Shown here piece after piece: positions 16,586-24,096 of a DNA stretch of 39,897 bases. Numbering within the stretch: the first letter of the stretch is position 1; each line of letters starts with the position of its first letter. A program made the position numbers and the translations under genes. Where the stretch lies: NCBI RefSeq assembly GCF_000381025.1, contig NZ_KB905829.1:53746-93642 (forward strand). The letters run 5' to 3'. The DNA comes from Streptomyces sulphureus DSM 40104 (GTDB lineage: Bacteria > Actinomycetota > Actinomycetes > Streptomycetales > Streptomycetaceae). The notes under the pieces were generated by a model. That model made no database searches. It had not been told where the DNA came from and saw only the letters and a program-made list of their open reading frames with translations.

Positions 16586-17677
16586 CTACGCCCCGACCCC
16601 GCCGACCGCCTCCGGCCCCCGCGGTCCGGGCCCCACGTACCGTGCCGAGGGCCGGACCAGCCGCCCCGTCCGCTTCTGCTCGAGGATGTGCGCCGACCAG
16701 CCGGCCGTACGCGCGCAAGTGAACATCGAGGTGAACAAGTCGGCCGGTACCTCGGCGAAGTCGAGGACGATCGCCGCCCAGAACTCGACGTTGGTCTCCA
16801 ACACCCGGTCGGGCCGCCGCTCGCGCAGCTCGGCGAGGGCTGCCTGCTCCAGCGCCTCCGCGACCTCGAAGCGCGGCGCACCGAGCTCGCGCGCCGTCCT
16901 GCGCAGCACGCGCGCCCGCGGGTCCTCGGCGCGGTAGACCCGGTGTCCGAAACCCATCAGCCGCTCGCCCAGGTCCAACTGCCGCTTGACGTAGGCTCGT
17001 GCGTCGCCGGTGCGCTCGATCTCCTCGATCATGCCGAGCACCCGCGAGGGCGCCCCACCGTGCAGCGGTCCCGACATCGCGCCGACGGCGCCCGAGAGCG
17101 CGGCGGCGACATCGGCGCCGGTGCTCGCGATCACCCGCGCGGTGAACGTCGAGGCGTTCATGCCGTGTTCGGCGGCGGAGGTCCAGTACGCGTCGACGGC
17201 GGCGACGTGCTTCGGGTCCGGCTCGCCCCGCCAGCGCCGCATGAACCGCTCGACGACGGTCTCGGCCTTGTCGATCTCACGCTGCGGCACCATCGGCACC
17301 CCCTGTCCGCGCGCCGACTGCGCGACGAACGACAGCGCCATCACCGCGGCCCGCGACAGGTCCTCGCGCGCCTGCTCCGCGTCGATGTCCAGCAGCGGCC
17401 GCAACCCCCACACCGGCGCCAGCATCGCGAGCGCCGACTGCACGTCGACGCGGACGTCCCCCGAGTGCACCGGAACGGGGAAGGGTTCGGCGGGCGGCAG
17501 CCCCGGCGCGAACCCGCCGTCGACGAGGAGCCCCCAGACGCTCCCGAAAGGAACGTGCCCCACCAGCTCCTCGATGTCGACGCCACGGTAGCGGAGCGCC
17601 CCGCCTTCCTTGTCGGGTTCGGCGATCTCCGTCTCGAACGCGACGACTCCTTCAAGTCCGGGCACGAAGTCGGACAT
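16586..17677 (-). CDS. Citrate synthase-like protein (citrate synthase 2 type)
   Basis: A 363-aa short-form citrate synthase-family protein, which would condense oxaloacetate with acetyl-CoA or another acyl-CoA. His171 (AEHGMNASTFTARV), His206 (SGPLHGGAPSRV) and the GFGHRVYRAEDPRARVL arginine loop are in place. The usual catalytic Asp (NVDFYSG) is Glu298 here (TNVEFWAAIVLDF). The ATG at 17677 has SD AAGGGAG. The gene is divergent from pdxH. Its stop directly abuts heptad array 3, which serves as its 3' UTR. The Asp-to-Glu change may mark a weaker or altered-specificity paralogue rather than the main TCA enzyme. Confidence 0.88.
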   Translation of the reverse strand: MSDFVPGLEGVVAFETEIAEPDKEGGALRYRGVDIEELVGHVPFGSVWGLLVDGGFAPGLPPAEPFPVPVHSGDVRVDVQSALAMLAPVWGLRPLLDIDAEQAREDLSRAAVMALSFVAQSARGQGVPMVPQREIDKAETVVERFMRRWRGEPDPKHVAAVDAYWTSAAEHGMNASTFTARVIASTGADVAAALSGAVGAMSGPLHGGAPSRVLGMIEEIERTGDARAYVKRQLDLGERLMGFGHRVYRAEDPRARVLRRTARELGAPRFEVAEALEQAALAELRERRPDRVLETNVEFWAAIVLDFAEVPADLFTSMFTCARTAGWSAHILEQKRTGRLVRPSARYVGPGPRGPEAVGGVGA

Positions 17678-18044
17678 CGGGCGGCTCCCTTGTGGTCTGG
17701 ACGGCGGGCGCCGCGGGGTTCCACGGAGCCCGGTCCGGCTGTCTGACGCGGTCGCGACGGTGAGGTGCCAGGTGCGGGACGAGTCGGACGGTCCGGTTCC
17801 GCGGCCGTCGCTCGCGGTCCTCGCCGTCGTGGTGCTCCTGCCCTGTCGGGGCCTGGGAAAAGCGGAGCGGAGGTCCGGCGAAGCCTAGCCCTCCGGTGGC
17901 TGATTCTGTCGGCTCCGGCACCGGCCGGGAAGGGTGATGCTCGGCACACGCCCGGGGCATCCCCAACGCCCCCGTGACCGCGTCTTTTTGACGCGCCGTC
18001 GCAAGAGGTCCGGGGGGCGGCCCGTCCGGCGCGTCCGGTGACGG
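17678..18044. other. Divergent intergenic region, citrate synthase/pdxH
   Basis: 367 bp that must hold both promoters. I see a TTGACG at 17988-17993 on plus, without a matching -10 at 16-18 bases. No repeat or gene is evident. Confidence 0.4.
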
Positions 18045-18767
18045 ATGCGGCAAGATGTGCGGGTGTCACAAGCTGAGGACCCCCATGCCACCACCCCGCC
18101 GGACCAGACCTCGCACAGCGTCCTCGACCCTGCCGGGATGCGCGCCCATTACCGGGCGCAGGGTCTGAGCGAGGAGGACCTCGCGCCCGACCCGTTCGCG
18201 CAGTTCGAGCGGTGGTTCGCGGACGCGTCCGAGAGCGGGCTGCACGAGCCCAACGCGATGGTCGTCTCCACCGCCGACGCCGAGGGCCGTCCGAGCTCCC
18301 GCACGGCCCTCCTGAAACACGTCGACGAGCGGGGCTTCGTCTTCTACACCAACTACGGCTCCCGCAAGGGCACGCAGCTCGCCGCCAACCCGCACATCGC
18401 GTTGCTCTTCCCCTGGCACGGCATCGCCCGCCAGGTCAGCGTCGAGGGGACGGCCGAGCGCACGGGCAGGGACGAGACGGCTGCCTACTTCCGCACCAGG
18501 CCGCACGGCTCGCAGTTGGGCGCCTGGGCGAGCGAGCAGTCCTCCGCCCTCGCCTCGCGCTCCGAACTGGACGGAATGTACGCGGAGTTGGCCGAACGCT
18601 ATCCGGAGGGCGAGGACGTGCCGGCGCCGCCGCAGTGGGGCGGCTTCCGGGTGCGTCCGGAGTCGGTCGAGTTCTGGCAGGGTCGCGAGAACCGTCTCCA
18701 CGACCGTCTGCGGTACGTGCGCGCGGAGAGCGGGGAGGGGTGGGGCGTGCAGCGCCTCTGCCCCTGA
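18045..18767 (+). CDS. pdxH: Pyridoxamine/pyridoxine 5'-phosphate oxidase PdxH
   Basis: A 240-aa FMN oxidase making pyridoxal 5'-phosphate from PNP or PMP. The FMN site reads SSRTALLKHVDERGFVFYTN YG, split at the SRKG turn that follows. GIARQVSVEGTAER comes next, and the C-terminal catalytic motif is PESVEFWQGRENRLHDRLRY (substrate Arg and His). AFFRTRPHGS-like YFRTRPHGSQLGAWASEQS is diagnostic. Start: ATG 18045 or GTG 18063; neither has a strong SD. It is divergent from citrate synthase and followed by a complex terminator. Confidence 0.95.
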   Translation: MRQDVRVSQAEDPHATTPPDQTSHSVLDPAGMRAHYRAQGLSEEDLAPDPFAQFERWFADASESGLHEPNAMVVSTADAEGRPSSRTALLKHVDERGFVFYTNYGSRKGTQLAANPHIALLFPWHGIARQVSVEGTAERTGRDETAAYFRTRPHGSQLGAWASEQSSALASRSELDGMYAELAERYPEGEDVPAPPQWGGFRVRPESVEFWQGRENRLHDRLRYVRAESGEGWGVQRLCP

Positions 18768-18796
18768 GCCGTCCCGCGCGGAGGCGGACAGCAGAC

Positions 18797-18869
18797 GGCC
18801 CGCGGGCGACTCCCCACCGCCTTGCGGCGGTGCGGCGTCGGTCGGACGAGTCCGACGAGCCCGCGGGCC
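18797..18869. terminator. Branched terminator structure
   Basis: An outer 11-bp stem (GGCCCGCGGGC 18797-18807 with GCCCGCGGGCC 18859-18869) encloses two inner hairpins: CACCGCC-TTGC-GGCGGTG at 18815-18832 and GTCGGA-CGAG-TCCGAC at 18841-18856. It lies between pdxH (plus) and the 12-codon gene (minus) and is likely bidirectional. Confidence 0.8.
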
Positions 18870-18978
18870 GGGTGGACTGCTGGAGATTGGCCGGAGTGAC
18901 CGGCGTCCCTCGCATTCCGGTCAGTGAACTCCCCGTACGGAGAGCCGAGACCGGGGTCTGCGAAGTGTGGCGCCGGCC

Positions 18979-19017
18979 CTAGGCCGCAGCCACCTCACGC
19001 GTCCGGGTACTGATCAT
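18979..19017 (-). CDS. Orphan 12-aa peptide gene with a perfect Shine-Dalgarno
   Basis: The minus strand encodes MISTRTREVAAA and a TAG stop. Its leader carries AGAAAGGAGGTGATCC (complement of 19023-19038), an uninterrupted match to the 16S anti-SD end, with GGAGG 11 bases from the ATG. A promoter-like pair lies just upstream (see 19050-19079). The stop codon sits in the 3-base loop of a CGGCC/GGCCG hairpin (18974-18986). No gene follows on this strand before the branched terminator, so it is not an obvious leader peptide. It might be a tiny functional peptide, or an RNA whose perfect SD titrates ribosomes. I do not recognise it. Confidence 0.5.
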   Translation of the reverse strand: MISTRTREVAAA

Positions 19018-19049
19018 CAGCCGGATCACCTCCTTTCTCGTGTATGTGC

Positions 19050-19079
19050 ACGGTAGCCAGGCGCCTGATGCGGGTGCAA
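19050..19079 (-). promoter_or_regulatory. Promoter for the 12-aa peptide gene
   Basis: On the minus strand, TTGCAC (19079-19074) and TACCGT (19055-19050) are 18 bases apart, matching the Streptomyces housekeeping pattern TTGACn/TAnnnT. The predicted start is near 19043, giving a leader of about 26 bases. Confidence 0.5.
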
Positions 19080-19148
19080 GTGATTTCGGAGACGCAACGA
19101 TTTCCCGGAATCGACTGTGTGGTGCGTCACGTTGGAGTTGAATGATCC

Positions 19149-20699
19149 GTGTCCGCGACCGTCGCACCCGGCGGCGGCGGACGGCGACCGCGGCCGCCCC
19201 GACCGGGCGGCCCGGACCAACCAGATCGCTGGGGGTGCCGGATGGCGGCTCGATCCAGAGCACACAACGCCCCGTCTCCGGGCGAGGGCGAGGGCGGCGA
19301 GGCCGACACATGGCAGGGCGCCGAGTCCGGTGAGGACGGCCTGCTCCTCGCCGCTCTGCTCGACGGCATGGACGCCGCGCTCTGCGCGTTCGACGCCGAG
19401 GGCGTGGTCACACACTGGAACCGCGAGGCCGAGCACATCCTCGGCTGGACGCGGCAGGAGGCCGTGGGCCGGAAGGGGCTCGCCGGCTGGGCGGTCCGCG
19501 CGGCCGACGCCCCCGAGGTGGAGCAGCGCCTGCTGGCGGCGATGGGTACGCCGGGACGCCAGGTCCACGAGTACGCGCTGTTGCGCAAGGACGGGGGCCG
19601 GGTCCTCGTACGCATCCAGAGCTGCGGCGTCTGCGGTGAGGACGGCACCCCGACGGGCGTCTACTGCGCCTTCAGCGAGGTGCACACCCAGATCGACCTC
19701 GAACGCGCCCTCGCCCTGAGCGAGGCCCTGTTGGAGGAGGCGCCCTGGGGCGTCGTCCTCGTCGACGCCGACCTGCGCCCCACCGCGCTCAACGCCCGCG
19801 CCGTGGCCGACTTCGGTCTCGCCTCGCCCGCCTCCCTGCTGGGCCGCCCGCTCGGCGACGTCCTGGAGCAGGGCGTCGAGGAGTTGGAGGGCGCGCTCCG
19901 GCTGGTGCTCGCGGAGGGGCCGCCGCCCGCGCCCGGCGAGATCCGGGTGACCCTCCGCGACCCGCGCGACGCCCGGCAGCGGGAGCAGAACGAGCCGCTG
20001 CGGTCGCGGCAGCGGTGCTGGCAGAGCGGATTCCTGCTCCTCTCCTCGCCGTTGGCCGAGGAGCCGTCCCCGCTCGGCGCCGCCTGGTTCTTCCGCGACG
20101 TCACGGAGGAGAAGCAGCAGGCCCAGGAGAACGCCAGGTTCCGCTTCCGCGAGAAGCAGACGCACCGCGCGGCCCGTGTCGCCGCCGAGTGCGTCGACCC
20201 GATGGAAGCCGCCACCACACACCTGGAGTTCGCGCTCGCCGGCTTCGCCGACCACGCCGTCCTCGACCTCCTCGCCCCGGGTTCGCCGCTCCTCCACCAC
20301 CCCGAGGACGAGCCGTCCCCGGCGCTCCTGCGCGCGGTCCTCACGCCGCCGCTGCCGGCGGGCGAGGGCGCGCACGCCGCGGCGGGCGCGGAGGGCGGCC
20401 TCCCCGTCGGCTACGGCAACGCGCACCCGGCGCTCCAGGCGCTGCGCCGGACCGGTGCCGTCCGCGCGAGCCTGCCGGGCCCCGAACCGCGGGCCGACTG
20501 GGCGGCCGAGCGCCGCTGGCCCGAGGGCACGATGCACGGGCTCTGCGTCGTCCTGCGCGCGGGCGGCCGCTCCCTCGGGGTGGCGAGCTTCCTCCGCGGC
20601 GCCGGTCGCACCCCCTTCGACCGCGCCGACGCCGAGTACGCGGAGGACGTCGCCTTCCGCGTCGCCTCCGCCGTCGCGTCGGGACGATCGGCGGGATAG
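19149..20699 (+). CDS. PAS-PAS-GAF-like sensory protein without an output domain
   Basis: A protein of up to 516 aa. PAS 1 is at about 68-180 (AALCAFDAEGVVTHWNREAE, HILGWTRQEAVGRKGLAGW). PAS 2 is at about 190-330 (PWGVVLVDADLRPTALNARA, then AAWFFRDVTEEKQQA). A GAF-like C-terminal domain is at about 400-512 (VVLRAGGRSLGVASFLR, DRADAEYAEDVAFRVASAVA). In many Streptomyces relatives such modules lead into a SpoIIE phosphatase or kinase; here the protein ends after the GAF-like part. The GTG at 19149 has GGAG 12 bases upstream; ATG 19242 is an alternative and would remove a Gly/Pro/Arg-rich start. It converges on the SIS gene with 3 bp between. Confidence 0.75.
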   Translation: MSATVAPGGGGRRPRPPRPGGPDQPDRWGCRMAARSRAHNAPSPGEGEGGEADTWQGAESGEDGLLLAALLDGMDAALCAFDAEGVVTHWNREAEHILGWTRQEAVGRKGLAGWAVRAADAPEVEQRLLAAMGTPGRQVHEYALLRKDGGRVLVRIQSCGVCGEDGTPTGVYCAFSEVHTQIDLERALALSEALLEEAPWGVVLVDADLRPTALNARAVADFGLASPASLLGRPLGDVLEQGVEELEGALRLVLAEGPPPAPGEIRVTLRDPRDARQREQNEPLRSRQRCWQSGFLLLSSPLAEEPSPLGAAWFFRDVTEEKQQAQENARFRFREKQTHRAARVAAECVDPMEAATTHLEFALAGFADHAVLDLLAPGSPLLHHPEDEPSPALLRAVLTPPLPAGEGAHAAAGAEGGLPVGYGNAHPALQALRRTGAVRASLPGPEPRADWAAERRWPEGTMHGLCVVLRAGGRSLGVASFLRGAGRTPFDRADAEYAEDVAFRVASAVASGRSAG

Positions 20700-20702
20700 A
20701 CC

Positions 20703-21455
20703 TCAGCGGTAGAAGATCCGCTGCGCGTTCTCGGCGAAGACCCGCTCGTTGGCGGCGAGTCCGCCGTCGACGTTGCCGGAGCGCAGCAGCGGCGGTTCGA
20801 TGCCGCGCTCGGCGAGGAGCCCGACCGCCGTCGCGACGACCGCCTGCATCAGCGCGCTGGCGACGACCGTCGACGCCGGCGCGAACGGCACGTCGACGCC
20901 CTGGTGCCGCAGGGTGGTGTCTCCGACGGGGATGCGGTTGTCGAGGACGACGTCGCAGTGGTCCTTGAGGAAGGTGCCGGTGGCGTTGGACGGCTGCGTC
21001 TCCTCCGCGTACGCGAGCGAGGTGACGCCGACCACGGTGAGGCCGAGCTCCCGGGCGCGGGACGCCATCTCGACGGGGAGGATGTTCCGGCCGGAGAGGG
21101 AGACGATCACCAGCAGGTCCCCGGAGCGGGCAGGCGACGCCTCCAGGACCGTACCGGCGAGCCCCGCGACGCGTTCCAGGGCGCTGCCGAGGTGCGCGGG
21201 TTGGACGTCGACGCCGACGGCGCCGGGCACGGGGAGCAGGTTGAGCACGGCGAGGCCGCCGGCCCGGTAGACGACGTCCTGTGCGGGGAGCGCCGAGTGC
21301 CCCGCGCCGTAGGCGAAGGCGCGGCCCGAGGAGGCGAGGGTGTCGGCGAGGAGCCGGCCGGCTGCGGATATCGCCTCCGCCTGCGTGGTGCGCACCTCGG
21401 TGAGGAGGGTGGTGGCGGCGTCGAAGAACTCGTCGGCAAGCGACTGCTCGCTCAT
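20703..21455 (-). CDS. SIS-domain (sugar isomerase) protein
   Basis: A 250-aa protein with one SIS domain, a fold that binds phosphosugars in isomerases, etherases and regulators. The pieces are AFAYGAGHSALPAQDVVYRA, GDLLVIVSLSGRNILPVEMA (Ser-rich phosphate loop), GLTVVGVTSLAYAEETQPSN and the C-terminal helix with PLLRSGNVDGG. The ATG at 21455 has SD GAGAGG. It is divergent from the DmdR1-type regulator. A role in amino-sugar metabolism is plausible but not shown. Confidence 0.85.
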   Translation of the reverse strand: MSEQSLADEFFDAATTLLTEVRTTQAEAISAAGRLLADTLASSGRAFAYGAGHSALPAQDVVYRAGGLAVLNLLPVPGAVGVDVQPAHLGSALERVAGLAGTVLEASPARSGDLLVIVSLSGRNILPVEMASRARELGLTVVGVTSLAYAEETQPSNATGTFLKDHCDVVLDNRIPVGDTTLRHQGVDVPFAPASTVVASALMQAVVATAVGLLAERGIEPPLLRSGNVDGGLAANERVFAENAQRIFYR

Positions 21456-21674
21456 GGCGTGGCCTCTCGGTCGGCGGGTGGGCGCGGCCGGTGGCCGCGG
21501 TGCCGCGGGGGCCGGGCGCGGGCCGTGCGTCCGACGGCGTACCTGGCGGGCCGCCGCCCTCGCCGGCCGCTCGGTTCCTCGCGCCCGCCCGCGCCGCTGC
21601 GGCGATCACGTTGGGGCGGTCAACCCCGCCTGTCAATACCGCGTCCTCTTGGAGGGGCCGATTGTCAGCGGGAT

Positions 21675-21690
21675 GCGTCAGAATTGACGC
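21675..21690. promoter_or_regulatory. Inverted repeat GCGTCA-GAAT-TGACGC before dmdR1
   Basis: Perfect 6-bp arms around 4 bases, overlapping a TTGACG -35-like hexamer (21684-21689), 35 bases before the ATG. It does not look like the usual actinobacterial iron box (TTAGGTTAGGCTAACCTAA type), so a different regulator, or none, may bind. Confidence 0.45.
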
Positions 21691-21724
21691 CAGGGCCACC
21701 GCACGATCTGACTAGGGGCTACGC

Positions 21725-22423
21725 ATGTCCGGACTCATCGACACCACCGAGATGTACCTCCGCACCATCCTGGAGCTGGAGGAGGAAGGCGTGGTCCCGA
21801 TGCGTGCCAGGATCGCGGAGCGCCTCGACCAGAGCGGGCCCACGGTGAGCCAGACCGTGGCCCGCATGGAGCGCGACGGCCTCGTCACCGTCGCAGGCGA
21901 CCGTCATCTGGAGTTCACCGACGAGGGCCGCATGCTCGCAACCCGCGTCATGCGGAAGCACCGCCTCGCCGAGTGCCTGCTCGTCGACATCATCGGCCTG
22001 GAGTGGGAGCAGGTCCACGCAGAGGCGTGCCGCTGGGAGCACGTGATGAGCGAGGCGGTCGAGCGCCGGGTCCTCGACCTGCTGCGCCACCCCACGGAGT
22101 CGCCTTACGGAAACCCGATCCCCGGCCTGGAGGAGCTCGGCGAGGAGCGCGGCGTCGACCCGTTCCTCGACCACGGCCTGGTGAGCCTCAGCGACCTCTC
22201 CTCCTCGGGCGGGGAAGGCAAGACCGTCGTCGTGCGCAGGATCGGGGAGCCGGTCCAGATGGACGCGCAGGTGATGTACACGCTGCGCAGGGCCGGGGTG
22301 CAGCCGGGCGCCGTGGTGAGCGTCACACCGGGCGTCGGGGGCGGCGTCCAGGTCGGAAGCAGTGGCGAGGAGGCCGAGTTGGGCTTCGACGTGGCGGCGC
22401 ACGTCTTCGTCGCCAGGCGCTGA
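21725..22423 (+). CDS. dmdR1: DtxR-family iron-dependent repressor DmdR1
   Basis: A 232-aa DtxR/IdeR protein that represses siderophore and iron-uptake genes when loaded with Fe(II). The N-terminal winged helix (IAERLDQSGPTVSQTVARME) is followed by the metal/dimer domain. Cys100-type and His ligands lie in HRLAECLLVDIIGLEWEQVH and EACRWEHVMSEAVERRVL. PYGNPIPGLEELGE is diagnostic. An SH3-like C-terminal domain starts near residue 150. The SD AGGGG is 6 bases from the ATG. The paired SIS gene and a long antisense ORF match my memory of the S. coelicolor dmdR1 locus. Confidence 0.93.
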   Translation: MSGLIDTTEMYLRTILELEEEGVVPMRARIAERLDQSGPTVSQTVARMERDGLVTVAGDRHLEFTDEGRMLATRVMRKHRLAECLLVDIIGLEWEQVHAEACRWEHVMSEAVERRVLDLLRHPTESPYGNPIPGLEELGEERGVDPFLDHGLVSLSDLSSSGGEGKTVVVRRIGEPVQMDAQVMYTLRRAGVQPGAVVSVTPGVGGGVQVGSSGEEAELGFDVAAHVFVARR

Positions 22424-22436
22424 GCGCTCGCCGCGT

Positions 22437-22456
22437 CCCCGCCGTGGTGCGCGGGG
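22437..22456. terminator. Terminator after dmdR1
   Basis: CCCCGC (22437-22442) pairs with GCGGGG (22451-22456) around an 8-base loop, 14 bases after the dmdR1 stop. The stem is short and moderately convincing. Confidence 0.45.
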
Positions 22457-22720
22457 CGGTCGTTTCGTGGTGCGTGGGTCCCGGGTCGCCGCGGCGTGCG
22501 GCGGGGCGCGGTGATCGTCTCGCGCGGTGACCTTCCCAATTCGCCCGCGCAGTACCAGAGTTGCACCCAGTGAAGAGACCGCGACGGCGCGTGGGCGGTG
22601 GCCCGTCCGCCAGGGACGGAAGGGGAGCGGATGCTCGGCCTGCGTGTGCGGCTCGCAACGTGGCGAGGGCCCCGGTGCCTTGGGCGGCCGGAGCCCTCGC
22701 TTCCCCATATCCCCCGGGGG

Positions 22721-22749
22721 CGACCCGGAGCCCCGAGCTCTCAGGGTCG
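22721..22749. promoter_or_regulatory. Hairpin carrying two heptad units
   Basis: CGACCC (22721-22726) pairs with GGGTCG (22744-22749). Inside, GAGC (22728-22731) pairs with GCTC (22737-22740). The loop region is GAGCCCC-GAGCTCT, two heptad-like units, the only copy outside the arrays. It follows the palindrome CCCCCGGGGG (22711-22720). It lies 139 bases upstream of the alpha/beta hydrolase start; a leftover heptad seed or a 5' element are both possible. Confidence 0.5.
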
Positions 22750-22821
22750 GCCCCTCTCGGTACGTCTCTCCCCTGGTCACGGCGGGGCAACCCATGAGCG
22801 TTGTCACTCTTATGAGGGGAG

Positions 22822-22856
22822 TTGCACAGGATGGGTTCTGTTCGAATAGAGATTCG
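22822..22856 (+). promoter_or_regulatory. Promoter and CGAAT/ATTCG repeat before the hydrolase
   Basis: TTGCAC (22822-22827) and TAGAGA (22847-22852) are 19 bases apart, in the most AT-rich stretch of the gap. CGAAT-AGAG-ATTCG (22843-22856) overlaps the -10, a good place for a repressor. The rest of 22424-22887 shows no gene. Confidence 0.45.
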
Positions 22857-22887
22857 ATAAGCTCTGTGAGCGGTGCGAGGAGTGGGG

Positions 22888-23805
22888 GTGGCACGACGCA
22901 TGGTGCGAAGGATCGAAGTGGCCGGCTCGGACGGAATCCGGCTGGCTGCCTGGGAGTTCACTGATCCACCGAAGGGCGGGCCCGGTGGGCCGCAGGACGT
23001 CGGGGCGAGGTCGGAGGCCCCCGGCGCCGGACCGCCCGGAGTCCTGTTGCTGCACGGACTGATGGGGCGCGGCGCGCACTGGGCGGAGACGGCCCGCTGG
23101 CTCTCCGCGCTCTACCGCCCCGTCGCTCTCGACCAACGCGGCCACGGGCAGAGCGAGAAGCCGCCCGCCGGTCCCTTCGGCAGGGACGCCTTCGTCGCGG
23201 ACGCCGAAGCCGCCATCGAGCAGCTCGACCTCGCGCCCGTGGCCCTCGTCGGCCACTCGATGGGCGCCCTCACCGCGTGGCAACTCGCCGCCAAGCGGCC
23301 GGACCTGGTGCAGGCGCTGGTCGTCGCCGACATGCGCGCCTCGGCCCGTGGTGAGCAGTCGCAGCGCGAGTGGGAGGAGTGGTTTCGCTCCTGGCCCGTC
23401 CCGTTCGCCACGCTCGCCGACGTCCGCCGCTGGTTCGGCGAGGACGACCCGTCGCTGGAGCGCTCCCGGCCGGCACGGGGCGAGTACTTCGCCGAGGTCA
23501 TGCGCGAGACGGAGGACGGCTGGCGCCCCGTCTTCTCGGCGGAGCAGATGCTCCGCGCCCGCGAGACCTGGGTCTACGACGCGCACTGGGACGAGCTGGC
23601 GCAGGTGCAGTGCCCGACCCTCGTAGTGCGGGGCCTCGACGGCGAGTTGGGCAGGGCCGAGGCGCAGGAGATGGTGCGCGTCCTTCCGCGCGGCATATAC
23701 GCCGAGGTCCCGGAGGCGGGCCACCTCATCGACTACGACCAGCCCGAGGGGTGGCGTCGCGTGGTGGAGCCGTTCCTGCAGGCGGCCCTCTCCGCCCGGG
23801 GCTGA
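22888..23805 (+). CDS. Alpha/beta-fold hydrolase
   Basis: A 305-aa alpha/beta hydrolase. The oxyanion strand is VLLLHGLMGRGAHWAETARW, the nucleophile elbow ALVGHSMGALTAW (Ser of GHSMG), and the catalytic His is in VPEAGHLIDYDQPEGWRRVV. The acid Asp is likely in VVRGLDGELGRAEA. ALDQRGHGQSEKPPAGPFG is typical of esterase/haloperoxidase/epoxide-hydrolase relatives. I chose GTG 22888 because GAGGAG ends 5 bases before it; ATG 22900 is an alternative. A strong terminator follows. The substrate is unknown. Confidence 0.88.
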   Translation: MARRMVRRIEVAGSDGIRLAAWEFTDPPKGGPGGPQDVGARSEAPGAGPPGVLLLHGLMGRGAHWAETARWLSALYRPVALDQRGHGQSEKPPAGPFGRDAFVADAEAAIEQLDLAPVALVGHSMGALTAWQLAAKRPDLVQALVVADMRASARGEQSQREWEEWFRSWPVPFATLADVRRWFGEDDPSLERSRPARGEYFAEVMRETEDGWRPVFSAEQMLRARETWVYDAHWDELAQVQCPTLVVRGLDGELGRAEAQEMVRVLPRGIYAEVPEAGHLIDYDQPEGWRRVVEPFLQAALSARG

Positions 23806-23813
23806 GGAGCGTC

Positions 23814-23848
23814 GGCGTGGTCCGCGGGCACGCGCCGCGGGCCACGCC
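23814..23848. terminator. Terminator after the hydrolase
   Basis: A 14-bp stem with one T-G wobble (23814-23827 with 23835-23848) around a 7-base loop, 9 bases after the stop. I see nothing else in 23849-24096. Confidence 0.8.
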
Positions 23849-24096
23849 GTGCCGGGCTGCTCCGCCGACGGTCGACTGGTGCGGGTGGGCGGCGGACGTG
23901 CGGCTCGTGTTCTGGGCGACGGCGGCGCCAGCGCTGCTACAGCCGCTCGGCGGGCACTAGTTCGGTCCGGGGCCGGGGAAGGCCGTGCGCTGCACGCCTC
24001 GTGTGCCGTGCCGGGCTGCTTCTGCGAGCCGGTTCAGGCTGCCTGTGAGCAGGCCCTCCCAGGCTGTTCGCAAAGTGAAGTGCCCTGCGTAAAGGT

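Noticed and set aside
19019..19040. 16S rRNA 3'-end fragment (GGATCACCTCCTTTCT)
   Set aside because: The match stops at the anti-SD core. It is better explained as the complement of a strong SD before the 12-codon ORF.
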